From: CAVZAB01 sp963773155
GTDB lineage: Bacteria > Pseudomonadota > Alphaproteobacteria > Rhizobiales > Beijerinckiaceae
NCBI GenBank assembly: GCA_963773155.1
Contig: CAVZAB010000012.1
Coordinates: forward strand, 246,794-310,793
DNA length: 64,000 nt
Reading direction: 5' to 3'
Under the pieces are notes generated by a model, which was not told the DNA's origin, did not search any database, and worked only from the letters and a program-made list of their open reading frames with translations. Below are positions 54,904 to 64,000 of the stretch, piece by piece; within the stretch, counting starts at the first letter, position 1, and every line of letters begins with the position of its first letter. Made by a program: the position numbers and the translations under genes.

Positions 54904-55450
54904 GGCCCTGCTCCGGCGGCTGGCGAAAAGACAGCATGCGCGCAAAACCTTGCGAGAAGGTTGCACCGGCGGGCTCGATGAGGGGAATGAGAAGTTTGGC
55001 CGTATCGAGCAGGTAAAGGACTTGACTGCCCCGCCGGAAGACCTCGGCGACGTGGAGCCTAAGCGGCATCGAAAGATCGCCTGGTTGCGGTTGGGGCTGC
55101 AAATCCTTGATCTCGACCACCTCGCCGATCGATTCAACCATTATGGCGAAAATCTCGGAACCCCGCTCCACGGCGATCCCGAAGCGCGGGGTTGCCGGCC
55201 CGCGGCCCCGTGGGCAAACCAGACCGAGACGGCTGCTCAAGCTTAGTGCCACCGCAATTCTGCCGCGCAGATTGACGAGACCGACAATTCCTGGCGGCGC
55301 CATCGGAACCCGGGTGATCCTGTCGATTTGAAAGACGGCGTGCAGATCGCTCGCCAGAAACCCGAAGAGCTGGTCATAAACGGCGACCGTAATAACGTTC
55401 CGGCGCCGCAACGTGGCCGTCAATGTCTCGGGTCGAACGGCTTCCCTCAT
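54878..55450 (-). CDS. cheW: Chemotaxis coupling protein CheW
   Basis: 190 residues. The CheW-like domain includes VAVYDQLFGFLASDLHAVFQ, the signature VPMAPPGIVGLVNLRGRIAV and FAIMVESIGEVVEI. CheW links receptors to CheA. Its start ATG overlaps a TGA in the frame that may carry the true end of cheA (AGGCGGCATGA). The C-terminal 40 residues are unusual and overlap cheY by 26 bases. Confidence 0.85.
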   Translation of the reverse strand: MREAVRPETLTATLRRRNVITVAVYDQLFGFLASDLHAVFQIDRITRVPMAPPGIVGLVNLRGRIAVALSLSSRLGLVCPRGRGPATPRFGIAVERGSEIFAIMVESIGEVVEIKDLQPQPQPGDLSMPLRLHVAEVFRRGSQVLYLLDTAKLLIPLIEPAGATFSQGFARMLSFRQPPEQGHEAGTDRR

Positions 55451-55625
55451 GCCGCCTCGCAGCGTCTTGTCCCTGCCTGGGCAGGTTCAATCGGGTTGGT
55501 CGCACCGCTGCCACCCGGCGCATGCGGCGCCAGCGAGCGCGGAGCACGGCGGCAGAAAGAGGCTGGGCCGCGGGCAGAAATGATCGTGGCGGCCGCGCCA
55601 TGCGCGGGATCTGGTGTGGCGAAGA

Positions 55626-57639
55626 TCACGGTGCAGCACCTGCGCCGGATGATGGCCGGCCCTGGCTTCCACGGCCGCCGCCGTCATCGAAGGTTTCCAA
55701 CGCACCAAACGCCCGTGCCTCGGCATTGCTGAAGATCACGCCATCCTCTTTTTGCAGAATTTCATCGAAGAGAATGGCCAAGGGCCGGCCATTCATTGTG
55801 GCAAGAATTGCCGGCCGACGCTGCGAAGAGGTGTGCCAATCGCCCCAGAGCTCGGCAATCGCGTCGCCCTGCCTCAAAATACAGGCACCATCTCGCCCTG
55901 TCTCGAGGTCGCCTGAATGGATGGCAACAATGCGGGCTACCGCCTCGATCGGCAGGCTGAAGGTCCTGCCGCTTGCCCTGAACATCAGGCAATGGCTGGG
56001 GTTGCCGGGCATACGGGGCGGTTCGGCCGGCGCCCATTGCGCCGAGGTCTGATCGGCCGAGAAACCTAGACGGTCGGCTAAGGCGTTCGGGTCTAGAACA
56101 AGAATGATGGAACCGTCGCCAATGACGGCATTGGCCCAGAATAGCGAGGGTTTTGCCAATGCGGCCGACAATGGCTTGACGACGATCTCGTGGACTTCCT
56201 CGACAGATTCGACGCTCAGGGCGAATTTTTGCCCGCCAAAAGCCATAACGATGGCTCGTTCATTGATCCGGTTTGGCCAAGCCCTGTCTGTATCGAGCAG
56301 TTCGGCCAAGTATGCCATAGGCAGTTCCTCGCCGCGCCAGGCGAGGCTGCTGGCGGCGCTGGAAAACCGGCCGCCCAGCACTTCGACAATCGCCTGCTGG
56401 GGTAGAGCATATTTTTCGGTGCCGATGCCGACGACCAGCACCGAGGCCATAGCGAGCGTGAGCGGGATTTTCATCGTGAAGCGGGTACCAATGCCCGGTT
56501 TGCTGCTGACGTTTAGCGCGCCGCCCATCGCGTGAAGTGAGGCCCGCACCGCATCGAGCCCGATGCCACGCCCCGAGACATTGGACAGCGTCCCGGCTGT
56601 GGTAAGACCCGGGGCAAATATGAGCCGGTGAATATCGTCCTCGCTAAGCGCCGCGGCCTCCGCTTTGCCGATTAGACCGCGAGCAAGGGCAACGTCGCGG
56701 ATCCGGTCTCCGTCGATCCCGCGACCGTCATCGGCAATCGCAATTAGAACATAGCCCGCTTCCTGGGTGGCGCTGACCCGAATTGAGCCAACGGCAGGTT
56801 TGTCGACAGCCTGGCGCGCCGCGCGAGAACTCGAGGCCGTGATCGGCTGCGTTGCGCAGAAGATGAACGAGCGGCTCGCGGACCCGCTCGAGCAGATGGC
56901 GATCGATTTCGATTTCGGCGCCGTGGAGCGACAGCCCGATGGGCTTGTCGAGAACATCGGAAAGCTCGCGAATAAGCCGCGGCAAAGTCGAAAATATCCG
57001 GGCCAAAGGCTGCATTTGCGCCATCATCACCCGGTCCTGGATTTCAAAGGTGAGGGCGCCGAGGTGCTGCAACGGCCCTTCCAGATCCGTGCGGCCGGAA
57101 GCCCTGGCCGCCTCAGCCAAACAATTGCGAGCAAGGATCAATTCGGAGGTCAGGGCAGAGATCTGCTCGAGCGACGAGGCGGTAATGCGAATGCTGGCCG
57201 TTCGGTTCGCTCGCTCGGGCTTGCCGGCACCTTTCGGCGGCGCGGCGGAAGCCTGTAGCGGTGTGGTTCGGTTGGCCGCTTCCTCGAGCGCGACGATGAG
57301 CGGCTGATCGTTGCCCTCGGGCTCGCTGGCCGAGGCAGCCAGTTCGGCCAGGATGGTTTCGATCTGATCGATGACTTGCCGGATCAGCGCCACCGCCGGC
57401 GGTGGCAACTCGCGACCATCGCGCCATTTGGCAAGCAGGGTCTCGGCAGCGTGGGCGAGAGCTGCCAGGCGCCGAAGCCCGAGAAAACCGCACGAACCCT
57501 TGATCGTGTGAAAAAGGCGAAAGATATCGGCGATGGCCTTCTCGGCATCGGAATCGGTTTCGAGCGCCGCGAGCCGAGCTTCGACGGCTTCAATATGCTC
57601 GCCAGTTTCGTCGAGGAAATCGCCGAGAAGTTCGTCCAA
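55626..57639 (-). CDS. cheA: Chemotaxis histidine kinase CheA, frameshift
   Basis: The N-terminal Hpt domain has the phospho-His44 in IFRLFHTIKGSCGFLGLRRL. The dimerisation and ATPase parts follow (SELILARNCLAEAARASG, VMMAQMQPLARIFSTLPRL and LLRNAADHGLE). Near 56825 the frame shifts by one extra base and continues with GYVLIAIADDGRGIDGDRIR, then GRGIGLDAVRASLHAMGGAL and the CheW-like regulatory domain. The kinase lacks the usual P2 domain and is rather short. The start is a TTG at 57639. The C-terminus after 55740 may also be out of frame, because a neighbouring frame ends exactly at the cheW start. Confidence 0.85.
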
Positions 57640-57738
57640 ATCCAGCCATCCACCCGCTGGCCATGCCGCGCATGGTGTTGGGGTGATCCTGCCGCGATCG
57701 GGTTAACAAGATGCCAAGCTTCGGCGAGGATACAGAGC

Positions 57739-58392
57739 CTATTGCAGCGGCCGGGCCTCGATGATGACGGCCTCGCCTTCGGTACGCGCCGACACGTCCA
57801 TACCGACTGAGCGGGCGACCAGTCCGGCATAGAAGGCCTGGATCCCGTGAGCATCGACCCCGGTTTCCGGCCGCCCCGCCAACAACGCCGGGATTGTGAC
57901 GGGGAGGCGGCAATAGGTTCCGCGACAGTCGACCCGGAAGGCCGTGGATTCTTCGGTGCCGGTAATGGTCACAACCAAATTGCCACCGCGTGGGATCGCC
58001 GCCGCGGCGATAAGGCAGAGATTTAACAAGAGTTTGACCTTGTTCTTGGCCATCAGCGTGCGCTCGCCGGCCCAATGCAGGGATGTCTTGTCGTCGGCAA
58101 ACAGGCCGCGGGCGACGGCTTCGGCGGTACCCGTATCGATCGAGGCGCCCGCCGATCCGGCCGCGCCAAAGGCGAGGCGGTGAAATTCGAGTTTGGCCGA
58201 GGCAGCTTTCGCGCTCTTGGTTACCAGTTCAAGCGCCGAGACGCGGGTCTCTTCATCGGTCTGATCCTCGATCATTTCGAGTCCGATCGTGATGGCCCCG
58301 ACGGGATTGATGATGTCGTGGCAAACTTTCGAGCACAATAGGGCGGCGAGATCGAGTGGATCCAGCGCTAGCGGCGACTTAGGATTTTCCAT
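57739..58392 (-). CDS. chpT: Histidine phosphotransferase ChpT
   Basis: 217 residues from the ATG at 58392 (MENPKSPLALDPLDLAALLC). The phospho-accepting His25 is in LCSKVCHDIINPVGAI, and a degenerate HATPase-like C-terminal half follows (KVKLLLNLCLIAAAAIPRGG and ARSVGMDVSARTEG). ChpT passes phosphate from CckA to CtrA and CpdR in alphaproteobacteria. Its position beside cheA and in the same kilobases as ctrA and sciP joins chemotaxis and cell-cycle control. Confidence 0.9.
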   Translation of the reverse strand: MENPKSPLALDPLDLAALLCSKVCHDIINPVGAITIGLEMIEDQTDEETRVSALELVTKSAKAASAKLEFHRLAFGAAGSAGASIDTGTAEAVARGLFADDKTSLHWAGERTLMAKNKVKLLLNLCLIAAAAIPRGGNLVVTITGTEESTAFRVDCRGTYCRLPVTIPALLAGRPETGVDAHGIQAFYAGLVARSVGMDVSARTEGEAVIIEARPLQ

Positions 58393-58629
58393 GGACAGCT
58401 CTCGCGGGGTGAGAGGGGTAGACAGCGCGCCGGCTGGGACCAAGACCACGTTATGGCCATCGCCAAACGGTCCGAATCAAACCTGCGCCAATCGAGCGCC
58501 AATGTGATAGCCTGCGGGTTCCGGCTTGAAAAGCTGGCGGATCCGGGCCGGTGGTCAAATAATCTGGCTGGGCCGCCAGGCAATCCCCTTTGCGACCCAT
58601 GCTTGGTCACTTAAAGTGAGCGCAAGACG

Positions 58630-59487
58630 ATGATCCCTCAGGCCCTGGATTGCGAGCTTGGTCCGCGCGAACGCGATTCGTTGGCGGAAAGCCTGGCGCA
58701 TCTCGTCTTCGATGCGGGGCGGGTCGTGATCGACCTTTATGAGAAGGGCTGTGAACGGTGGTCGAAATCCGACCAGAGTCCGGTATCGGAAGCCGACCAA
58801 CGTGCTGAATCGATTATTCTCGACAGGCTCGACCGGCAATTTCCCGGCATTCCGGTCATTGCCGAGGAAGCGGTCGCCCGCGGTCACATTCCCGCTGTGA
58901 CGGATCGTTTTTTCTTGGTCGATCCCTTGGATGGGACACGGGAATTCTTCAAGAGGAATGGCGAATTCACGGTCAATATAGCGCTGGTCCTGAGCGGCAG
59001 CCCGATCGCCGGAGCGATCTACGCGCCGGCGCTGGGCCATTTATGGGCGGCCGGCGCCAAGGCCTTCAAGTGCGAAGCCGCGCCCGCATTTCCTTTGCCC
59101 CACAGCTCGAAATGGCGCGCGGTCGCGACGAGGCCAGCCGCCGCGAGCGAACTGATTGCGGTTGAAAGCCGGTCGCATAGCGATCCGCATACCGAGGCCT
59201 TTCTCAAGAGGCTGCAACCGCGTCGGCGATCGGTCATCGGATCATCGCTCAAATTCTGCCTTATCGCCGAGGGACGTGCCGACGTCTACCCGCGCTTTTC
59301 GACGACGATGGAATGGGATACTGCGGCAGGGGGGGCTGTTTTGCAGGCCGCCGGCGGAATTATGCGAGCTTGCGATGGTGGGCCGTTCACCTACGGCAAA
59401 GTCGATCAAGGCTTTCGCAATGGCGGCTTTATCGCGTGGGGCGATCCCCATTGCGCGATTTTTGACCGCACGGAAACGGTTTCTTAA
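58630..59487 (+). CDS. cysQ: 3'(2'),5'-bisphosphate nucleotidase CysQ
   Basis: 285 residues of the inositol monophosphatase superfamily. Metal-site motifs are VIAEEAVARG, FLVDPLDGTREFFKRNGEFT and the late MEWDTAAGGAVLQAAGG. DPLDGTREF with EFTVNIALV is the CysQ-type variant, so it likely removes phosphate from adenosine 3',5'-bisphosphate made during sulfate assimilation. It stands alone, divergent from chpT. Confidence 0.87.
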   Translation: MIPQALDCELGPRERDSLAESLAHLVFDAGRVVIDLYEKGCERWSKSDQSPVSEADQRAESIILDRLDRQFPGIPVIAEEAVARGHIPAVTDRFFLVDPLDGTREFFKRNGEFTVNIALVLSGSPIAGAIYAPALGHLWAAGAKAFKCEAAPAFPLPHSSKWRAVATRPAAASELIAVESRSHSDPHTEAFLKRLQPRRRSVIGSSLKFCLIAEGRADVYPRFSTTMEWDTAAGGAVLQAAGGIMRACDGGPFTYGKVDQGFRNGGFIAWGDPHCAIFDRTETVS

Positions 59488-59619
59488 CCATCCCGTTGGA
59501 CTCTAATGATCCTGGGGCAAAAGCGTGCCGCTGGTCGCTTTCCGCCATTTCCGGGTCATTTTTCGGATTGAGAACTCCAGCCTGTCTTGGCGCAGGGCCT
59601 GACAAAAAGGGAAAATGCA

Positions 59620-60219
59620 ATGTCCGAATTCGTACGCGGTGCGCGTTTGACCCGTCGACAATTATGCGCCGGCAGCCTGGCGTCGGCGGCCATGCTAGCC
59701 TTTTGCCGGGCAGCAGCAGGTGCCCAGGAGCGTCCGCAGCAATTCTCGACCGGCGAGCTGGTCGACGATGGCCATCGATTTTTCGGCTCTATAACGCGGG
59801 GTCTGGCTGAGGCGGTCGAGACAGCGACCTCTCGTTGGGGCCAGCCGAACGCCTATATTCTCGGCCAAGAGGCCTCAGCCGCCTTTGTCGGCGGACTACG
59901 CTATGGCGAGGGCGTGATGTACACTCGCAATGCCGGCGATCAGCGGGTCTACTGGCAAGGTCCTTCGGTTGGCTTCGACGCTGGCGGCGATGGTGACCGG
60001 ACTATGATGCTCGTCTACAATTTGCCGGCGACCGAGGGCATCTTCAAGCGGTTCGGTGGCCTGGACGGATCCGCCTATTTGGTGGGTGGTTTTGGATTGA
60101 CCGCCTTGATGGCCGACGACGTGATTATCGTTCCGATCCGCTCCGGAGTTGGTGCGAGGCTCGGCGTAAGCGTCAACTATTTGAAATTCACGGCTCGATC
60201 GACCTGGAATCCCTTCTAA
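59620..60219 (+). CDS. eipA: DUF1134 exported envelope protein (EipA-like)
   Basis: 199 residues from the ATG at 59620 (AAGGGA site). The signal peptide starts with an Arg pair (LTRRQLCAGSLASAAMLAF) and is cut near GAQ, possibly Tat. The mature protein has the family stretches QEASAAFVGGLRYGEGVMYT, WQGPSVGFDAGGDGDRTMML and IVPIRSGVGARLGVSVNYLKF. EipA of Brucella is a periplasmic DUF1134 protein needed for envelope integrity, and the family is confined to alphaproteobacteria. Its molecular action is unknown. Confidence 0.82.
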   Translation: MSEFVRGARLTRRQLCAGSLASAAMLAFCRAAAGAQERPQQFSTGELVDDGHRFFGSITRGLAEAVETATSRWGQPNAYILGQEASAAFVGGLRYGEGVMYTRNAGDQRVYWQGPSVGFDAGGDGDRTMMLVYNLPATEGIFKRFGGLDGSAYLVGGFGLTALMADDVIIVPIRSGVGARLGVSVNYLKFTARSTWNPF

Positions 60220-60338
60220 TCGGCCGCTATTACGACTTGCGCCGGATTGGCCCAGGCCTATGAATCTTGCCCTTGGCGTGGCATGGTGACGGCGGCTGCG
60301 CTCGGGCGGTGCATGGTTGTGACGTGATTGAAGAGGCT

Positions 60339-61382
60339 ATGATATTTGCGCTCGGCTTCCTGGTCGCAGGATTGCTGACGCTTGCAATATTGCCGGCGGT
60401 TTGGCGGCGCGCCCTGCGGCTCTCGGCACGCCGCCTGGAAATGCAGATGCCGCTTTCGATGACGGAAATCCTCGCCCAGCAGGATCAACTGCGGGCGCAA
60501 TTCGCGGTCAAGGAACGGGAGTTCGAACAAAGGGCTGAGGCAGCGGCGGAGGCCTTAGGAAAGGCCAAGAGCGAACTGGGTCGACGGGCCGCCCGATTGT
60601 CGGTGCTTGCAGCCGGTCTTCAAACCGCTCGGGAGAACATAGCCGACCTGTCGCAGCAGCTGCTCGAGGCCGACCGCGCCAACCATGAAACGCGCGGCGA
60701 GGCGGTGGCGACGTCGAAGGCTTTGTATGACGCTCATGGCCTTCTCGATAATCTTGGTGCACGTCACCGGGAGCTCGATCTCGCCCATCGGTCGCTTGGC
60801 CAGGTCGCCGAGGAAAGGCGGGCGATGGTTGCCACTCTCGAGGCGGATCTCTCGGCCCGGCAACTGCGTGTCGACGATTTGGAGCGCGAGCTCGCCGAAG
60901 CACGGGCGACTTTGGAGCAAAGGGCCCGGGAATTGCGGGGCCTGGCGGACGAACGCGACCTCACCAAGGCCGAACTTGGTACGGCGCAAATAAAGGCCGA
61001 AAACCTTCGGCGCCAATATGATCATGCGAACGAGCAAATTGCCACGCTCGAAACAAAGTTGCAGGATCTGGCGCAGTCCCAGGCACTGAGCAGCCGCGAA
61101 TTCGTAGAGCGGGCGGCTATGGCCGATGCGGCGCTGCAGGCAGCCAGCGTCGAATGCGACAGATTGCGAGCGGAATTGGCTGGGGGCGGACAAAAGTTCA
61201 ATGGCCTGGCACAGGACGCCGATCTGGCGATCTTACGTTCGGCGATATCCGATATGGCGACCGACGTTCTGCGCCTGGCCTCCTCGATCGACGGTGGGAC
61301 ACCTAGCGATGCTCGGCAAAGCAATATTGCGGGCCCGCTCGCCTTTCCGGCAAAGAAGCGCCAACCGCAATCGGCCAAATAA
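60339..61382 (+). CDS. Membrane-anchored coiled-coil protein, unknown function
   Basis: 347 residues from the ATG at 60339 (GAAGAGG site). A single N-terminal membrane helix (MIFALGFLVAGLLTLAILPA) is followed by about 290 residues of heptad-rich, Glu/Ala/Arg-dominated coiled coil (for example EQRAEAAAEALGKAKSELGR and LERELAEARATLEQRARELR). The tail is Pro/Lys-rich. I know no family name for it. Position next to the EipA homologue suggests an envelope or division role, which is inference. Confidence 0.6.
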   Translation: MIFALGFLVAGLLTLAILPAVWRRALRLSARRLEMQMPLSMTEILAQQDQLRAQFAVKEREFEQRAEAAAEALGKAKSELGRRAARLSVLAAGLQTARENIADLSQQLLEADRANHETRGEAVATSKALYDAHGLLDNLGARHRELDLAHRSLGQVAEERRAMVATLEADLSARQLRVDDLERELAEARATLEQRARELRGLADERDLTKAELGTAQIKAENLRRQYDHANEQIATLETKLQDLAQSQALSSREFVERAAMADAALQAASVECDRLRAELAGGGQKFNGLAQDADLAILRSAISDMATDVLRLASSIDGGTPSDARQSNIAGPLAFPAKKRQPQSAK

Positions 61383-61406
61383 TGGCGATGTTGAGTGGTA
61401 GCGGGC

Positions 61407-61780
61407 ATGGTGAAAAAAAGCGCATTTGTGGGCATGATGGGCGGCGCAGGAGCATTGTTGCGGTGACGACGCTATGGTCATTGTCGGTCTATCCGGCCTT
61501 CGCCGAGGAATTCGACGTCCTCAATCAAACCAGGACAACGATCTATCATCTTTATATTGCGCCGGAAGGCGCTACGCGTTGGAGTGACGATGCGCTTGGC
61601 GAGGATGAAGAGGATGCGCTAGCGCCAGGCGATTCGGTAACGCTGCGCGACCTCGTTCCCGGTCGATACAAATTCAAGATGGTTGTCGAAAACGACCGGG
61701 ACTGCATCGTGGCCAATGTGCAGCTTCAAACGGGCAGAACCCTCGAACTCGACGGGGAGTTCTTAGAGAGGTGCCGGTGA
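61407..61780 (+). CDS. Small secreted protein, unknown function, signal peptide shifted
   Basis: The mature part (AEEFDVLNQTRTTIYHLYIA to LELDGEFLERCR) is about 90 residues with a Cys pair. It resembles small secreted proteobacterial proteins of unknown role. The hydrophobic part VAVTTLWSLSVYPAFA lies in the same frame, but the natural start MVKKSAFVGMMGGAGALL (ATG 61407) is in another frame, so a single-base error near 61457 is likely. Taking the frame without the shift requires an implausible start at 61382. Confidence 0.55.
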
Positions 61781-61877
61781 CGGTCGAGGTTGGAGGGCGA
61801 CCCAACTTGCCGTGCCCTCTTGGTCAAATCCGATTGCAGCCTGCCGGTTCCCCGGCTATAGACGTCCAATCTGGATG

Positions 61878-61953
61878 GCTCCCTTCGTCTAGCGGTCCAG
61901 GACGTCGCCCTCTCACGGCGAAAACAGGGGTTCGATTCCCCTAGGGAGCGCCA
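61878..61953 (+). tRNA. tRNA-Glu (CTC)
   Basis: Begins gctcccttcgtctagcgg, has anticodon CTC in a seven-base loop closed by cgcc/ggcg, the T-arm caggggttcgattcccctag and an encoded CCA. The acceptor stem gctccct/agggagc is perfect. Confidence 0.95.
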
Positions 61954-62133
61954 ATCATTTCAATTATTTACCGGTTATTAGGGCAGCCTTGAAGAAGTCG
62001 TGCCCAACTTTTACCCAATAAGCGTAGGTGGACTTCGGTGTTCACGTGCGTCCGCTGGCGGTCACTCGTGATTGGGATGTCAAGCTGATCTTCGACAGTT
62101 CGATTTTTCAAATTATTGATCCACAAGAGAAAT

Positions 62134-62155
62134 CCACGCCGCAATTGCGGCGTGG
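62134..62155. repeat. Perfect 22-base palindrome before the IS1634-type transposase
   Basis: ccacgccgcaa followed at once by its complement, 31 bases outside the transposase stop. It could be a terminator stem or part of the element end. Confidence 0.5.
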
Positions 62156-62185
62156 CACGACATTTCAGGGATGGTCTTTGAGCGC

Positions 62186-63850
62186 TCAGGCCTCGGCGGC
62201 TGGGCGGAACGTTGGCGGAAGGGCCACGCCGACGGCACGCAGGGCGAGGCTGGCGGCAGAACGCGGCGGCGCGCGGAGGAGGAAACGTTTGCCGTCCTGC
62301 TCGACCGCGGTTTCGGTCAACGAGTCGAGATCGGCGACGATTTCCGGCCACGAGCCGGAAAGGCTGAGCGTGGCGATGCGTTGTTCCAAGGCTTGCTTCA
62401 AGACGAGTGCGAGAAAACTGCAGAACACGTGACCTCGGATCGTCTCGTCGAGCTTGTGAAAGATCGGGCGTGTGACAAAGAGGTCCTTCGTCGTGCGGAA
62501 AATCCGTTCGACGGTCCACAATTGTTTGTAGCAGAGCATCGCATCGAGGGGTGCGAGTTCGGTGTTGGTGCGGAGCACGAAGATGCCGTCGAACTTGGCG
62601 TCCTCCTCCGCTTTGGTGCGGTCGATGGCGAAGTGGTCGTCACCCTTCATGGTCAGAAAGCGGCGATATCCGGTGTTGCCGACGAGCGACTTGTCGCCCT
62701 TCTTCAATTGCCGTTCGAGGGCGGCCAGGATCGCGCTGCGGTTGGCGGCGTCTTTCTCCGCCTCGAGATGGTTGCGGCAGACGATATAGCGACGCCCAGC
62801 GAGCTCCACCGCCTTGGCTTCGTAGTCGACGTTCTTCCGGCGCTTGGTGAGCGTCAGCGGAACAAATGGCGATGGATCTTCGAGAACAAGATCGTGCACC
62901 AGCTTGTCGGAGCGTTCACGCACCCCAAGGATGTAGAGGAGCCGGCGTGCCTCGAGTTCGGCGATCGTCTCCGCGCTGATCATGCCGCGGTCGGCAACGA
63001 TGCAGATCCGCTCGATGGCAAAGCGCCGCCGCAGCCGTTCGACCACCGGGACGAGGCTGTTGACGTCCGCGGTGTTGCCCGGCCACATCTCCGAGCATAC
63101 CGGCCGCCCGTCACCATCGATCAGAACGGCGAGGATCATCTGACGCAGATCCGGCCGATGTTCCTTGCTGTACCCGTACCGGCCAAGCGTCTGACCGCCC
63201 GCCCCTTCGAAATAAAGACTTGTCGTGTCGAGAAACACGAGGTCGAGGCGCGTCAACAGATCGCGCCGCGCCACGAATAGTCGCTCCTCCACCAGATCCT
63301 TGATGCAGCGCGGCGCAAAGGGTGTCCGGCCATCTTGCTCGGCGTCCGGCAGTTCCTCGCCCAGCCACGTCATGGCGCGATACAGATGATGCAGATCGAG
63401 ATCCTCGACTCCTTCGATCCGATAATCCTCGCGCCATCGATCCGCCGCCCGATCGGACCCACCGGCAAAGAGACGATGCAGGACGCTCAGGAATACGGCG
63501 CGTTCCAGCGCGAACCCGTGCTTTCGGTTGCCCGACAACTCTTCGATCGTCGCCCGGCAGCCGGTCTCCTCCCACAATCGTTCGAAGACGAGCGCGGGTC
63601 CGATGCGGCGAACGTCTGTCGTCGTCGCGCTGCCATCGTGGACAGCATCGAGCACCATTGCCTGTGCGGCAAAACGTGCCCCCGAACGCAGCAAACGTTC
63701 CAGTTGTCCGCTCTCGCGCAGCTCGTCATAGCGTCCAAGCGTGGCGATCACCTGCTGGCGGACCTGAGTGCCCTCCCGACGGCTTTCAACGATCTGCAAA
63801 TAGGCGCGGCCGCCGGAGGTCTTTTTGCGGAAATACATGGCGCGACTCAA
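62186..63850 (-). CDS. IS1634-family transposase, intact
   Basis: 554 residues. The N-terminus is MSRAMYFRKKTSGGRAYLQI. The DDE-type catalytic core shows LDLVFLDTTSLYFEG, then GYSKEHRPDLRQMILAVLID, IVADRGMISAETI and a late LWTVERIFRTTKDLF with the Glu. It is the IS1634 branch of the IS4 group (usually about 550 residues). It lies 230 bases after tRNA-Glu. A GTGCCACGTC-like motif is seen outside both ends, but the exact terminal repeats were not resolved. Confidence 0.88.
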   Translation of the reverse strand: MSRAMYFRKKTSGGRAYLQIVESRREGTQVRQQVIATLGRYDELRESGQLERLLRSGARFAAQAMVLDAVHDGSATTTDVRRIGPALVFERLWEETGCRATIEELSGNRKHGFALERAVFLSVLHRLFAGGSDRAADRWREDYRIEGVEDLDLHHLYRAMTWLGEELPDAEQDGRTPFAPRCIKDLVEERLFVARRDLLTRLDLVFLDTTSLYFEGAGGQTLGRYGYSKEHRPDLRQMILAVLIDGDGRPVCSEMWPGNTADVNSLVPVVERLRRRFAIERICIVADRGMISAETIAELEARRLLYILGVRERSDKLVHDLVLEDPSPFVPLTLTKRRKNVDYEAKAVELAGRRYIVCRNHLEAEKDAANRSAILAALERQLKKGDKSLVGNTGYRRFLTMKGDDHFAIDRTKAEEDAKFDGIFVLRTNTELAPLDAMLCYKQLWTVERIFRTTKDLFVTRPIFHKLDETIRGHVFCSFLALVLKQALEQRIATLSLSGSWPEIVADLDSLTETAVEQDGKRFLLRAPPRSAASLALRAVGVALPPTFRPAAEA

Positions 63851-64000
63851 AAGTGGTGCGCACAGAATCGTGAATTACTATCTTAATGTCAATCATAATA
63901 AGACTTGACGTGGCACTACACTTTTGAGAAATCTGCCGTTCGATATCAAGCATTACAAAGGGTTACGCCACATAACCCCGTCGGAACTGTAGAAGATCAG

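Noticed and set aside
1..64000. CRISPR array or rRNA operon
   Set aside because: No regularly spaced short repeats and no rRNA-like sequence were seen.

Overview
The window comes from an alphaproteobacterium, most likely of the order Hyphomicrobiales (Rhizobiales) or a close relative. The basis is the CtrA cell-cycle set (sciP, ctrA, chpT), a DUF1134/EipA envelope protein, an alphaproteobacterial-type FliJ, tRNA-Met(CAT) and tRNA-Glu(CTC) of alphaproteobacterial form, and rhizobial-type IS110, IS66 and conjugation remnants. The left 45 kb is accessory (catabolism, nickel/urea metabolism, a second ATPase, IS and ICE debris). The right 16 kb (about 47.5-62 kb) is chromosomal core.

Layout. 0-3.7 kb: a histidine kinase (cut by the window edge), its FixJ/LuxR-type regulator and an MHS-family carboxylate transporter. 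4-5.1 kb: a decayed IS110 transposase. 5.5-7.2 kb: a 2,6-dihydroxypyridine hydroxylase-like flavin monooxygenase and a cupin. 8.3-9.6 kb: a His-rich nickel-type guanidine hydrolase (GdmH-like). 10.2-20.2 kb: a hydratase and a GntR regulator, divergent from an operon of aminotransferase, amidase, imidase-like deacetylase, one ABC importer and a VOC protein; this reads as uptake and hydrolysis of a nitrogenous organic compound, perhaps an N-heterocycle or cyclic imide.

20.7-31.8 kb is the most interesting part. An Lrp/AsnC regulator is followed by HypB and HypA nickel chaperones, two tandem divergent ureohydrolases (one with most metal ligands, one with nearly all lost), a complete urease set in the order E-F-AB(fused)-C-G-D, and a HupE/UreJ nickel permease. 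No hydrogenase is present, so HypA/HypB probably load nickel into the ureohydrolase pair, whose product urea would go to urease. The architecture resembles the heteromeric nickel-dependent metformin hydrolase and guanidine hydrolase systems; the real substrate is not known from sequence.

31.9-35.6 kb is a graveyard of IS66, TraF, lytic transglycosylase, GlxA/AraC, DUF3631 and DNA polymerase fragments. 36-43.8 kb (minus strand) is a complete N-ATPase operon (atpD-C-Q-R-B-E-F-A-G) followed by ppk2. 44-47.4 kb holds a pair of direct repeats, an intact IS110 transposase and an IS481 element next to tRNA-Met. 47.6-61.8 kb holds a methyltransferase, mnmA, sciP, a YbhN-like membrane protein, a GNAT enzyme, fliJ, ctrA, cheR-cheY-cheW-cheA-chpT, cysQ, an EipA homologue, a coiled-coil membrane protein and a small secreted protein. 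tRNA-Glu and an IS1634-type transposase close the window.

A caution applies throughout. Many otherwise well-conserved genes (aminotransferase, ureG, ppk2, atpG, atpF, atpD, mnmA, the YbhN-like gene, cheA) are split by single-base shifts, mostly insertions. Because housekeeping genes are hit too, I think indel errors in the sequence are the likeliest cause, and I annotate these as frameshifted genes rather than dead ones. The IS110, IS66, traF and GlxA remnants carry more extensive damage and look truly decayed. I saw no CRISPR array, rRNA or recognisable riboswitch.
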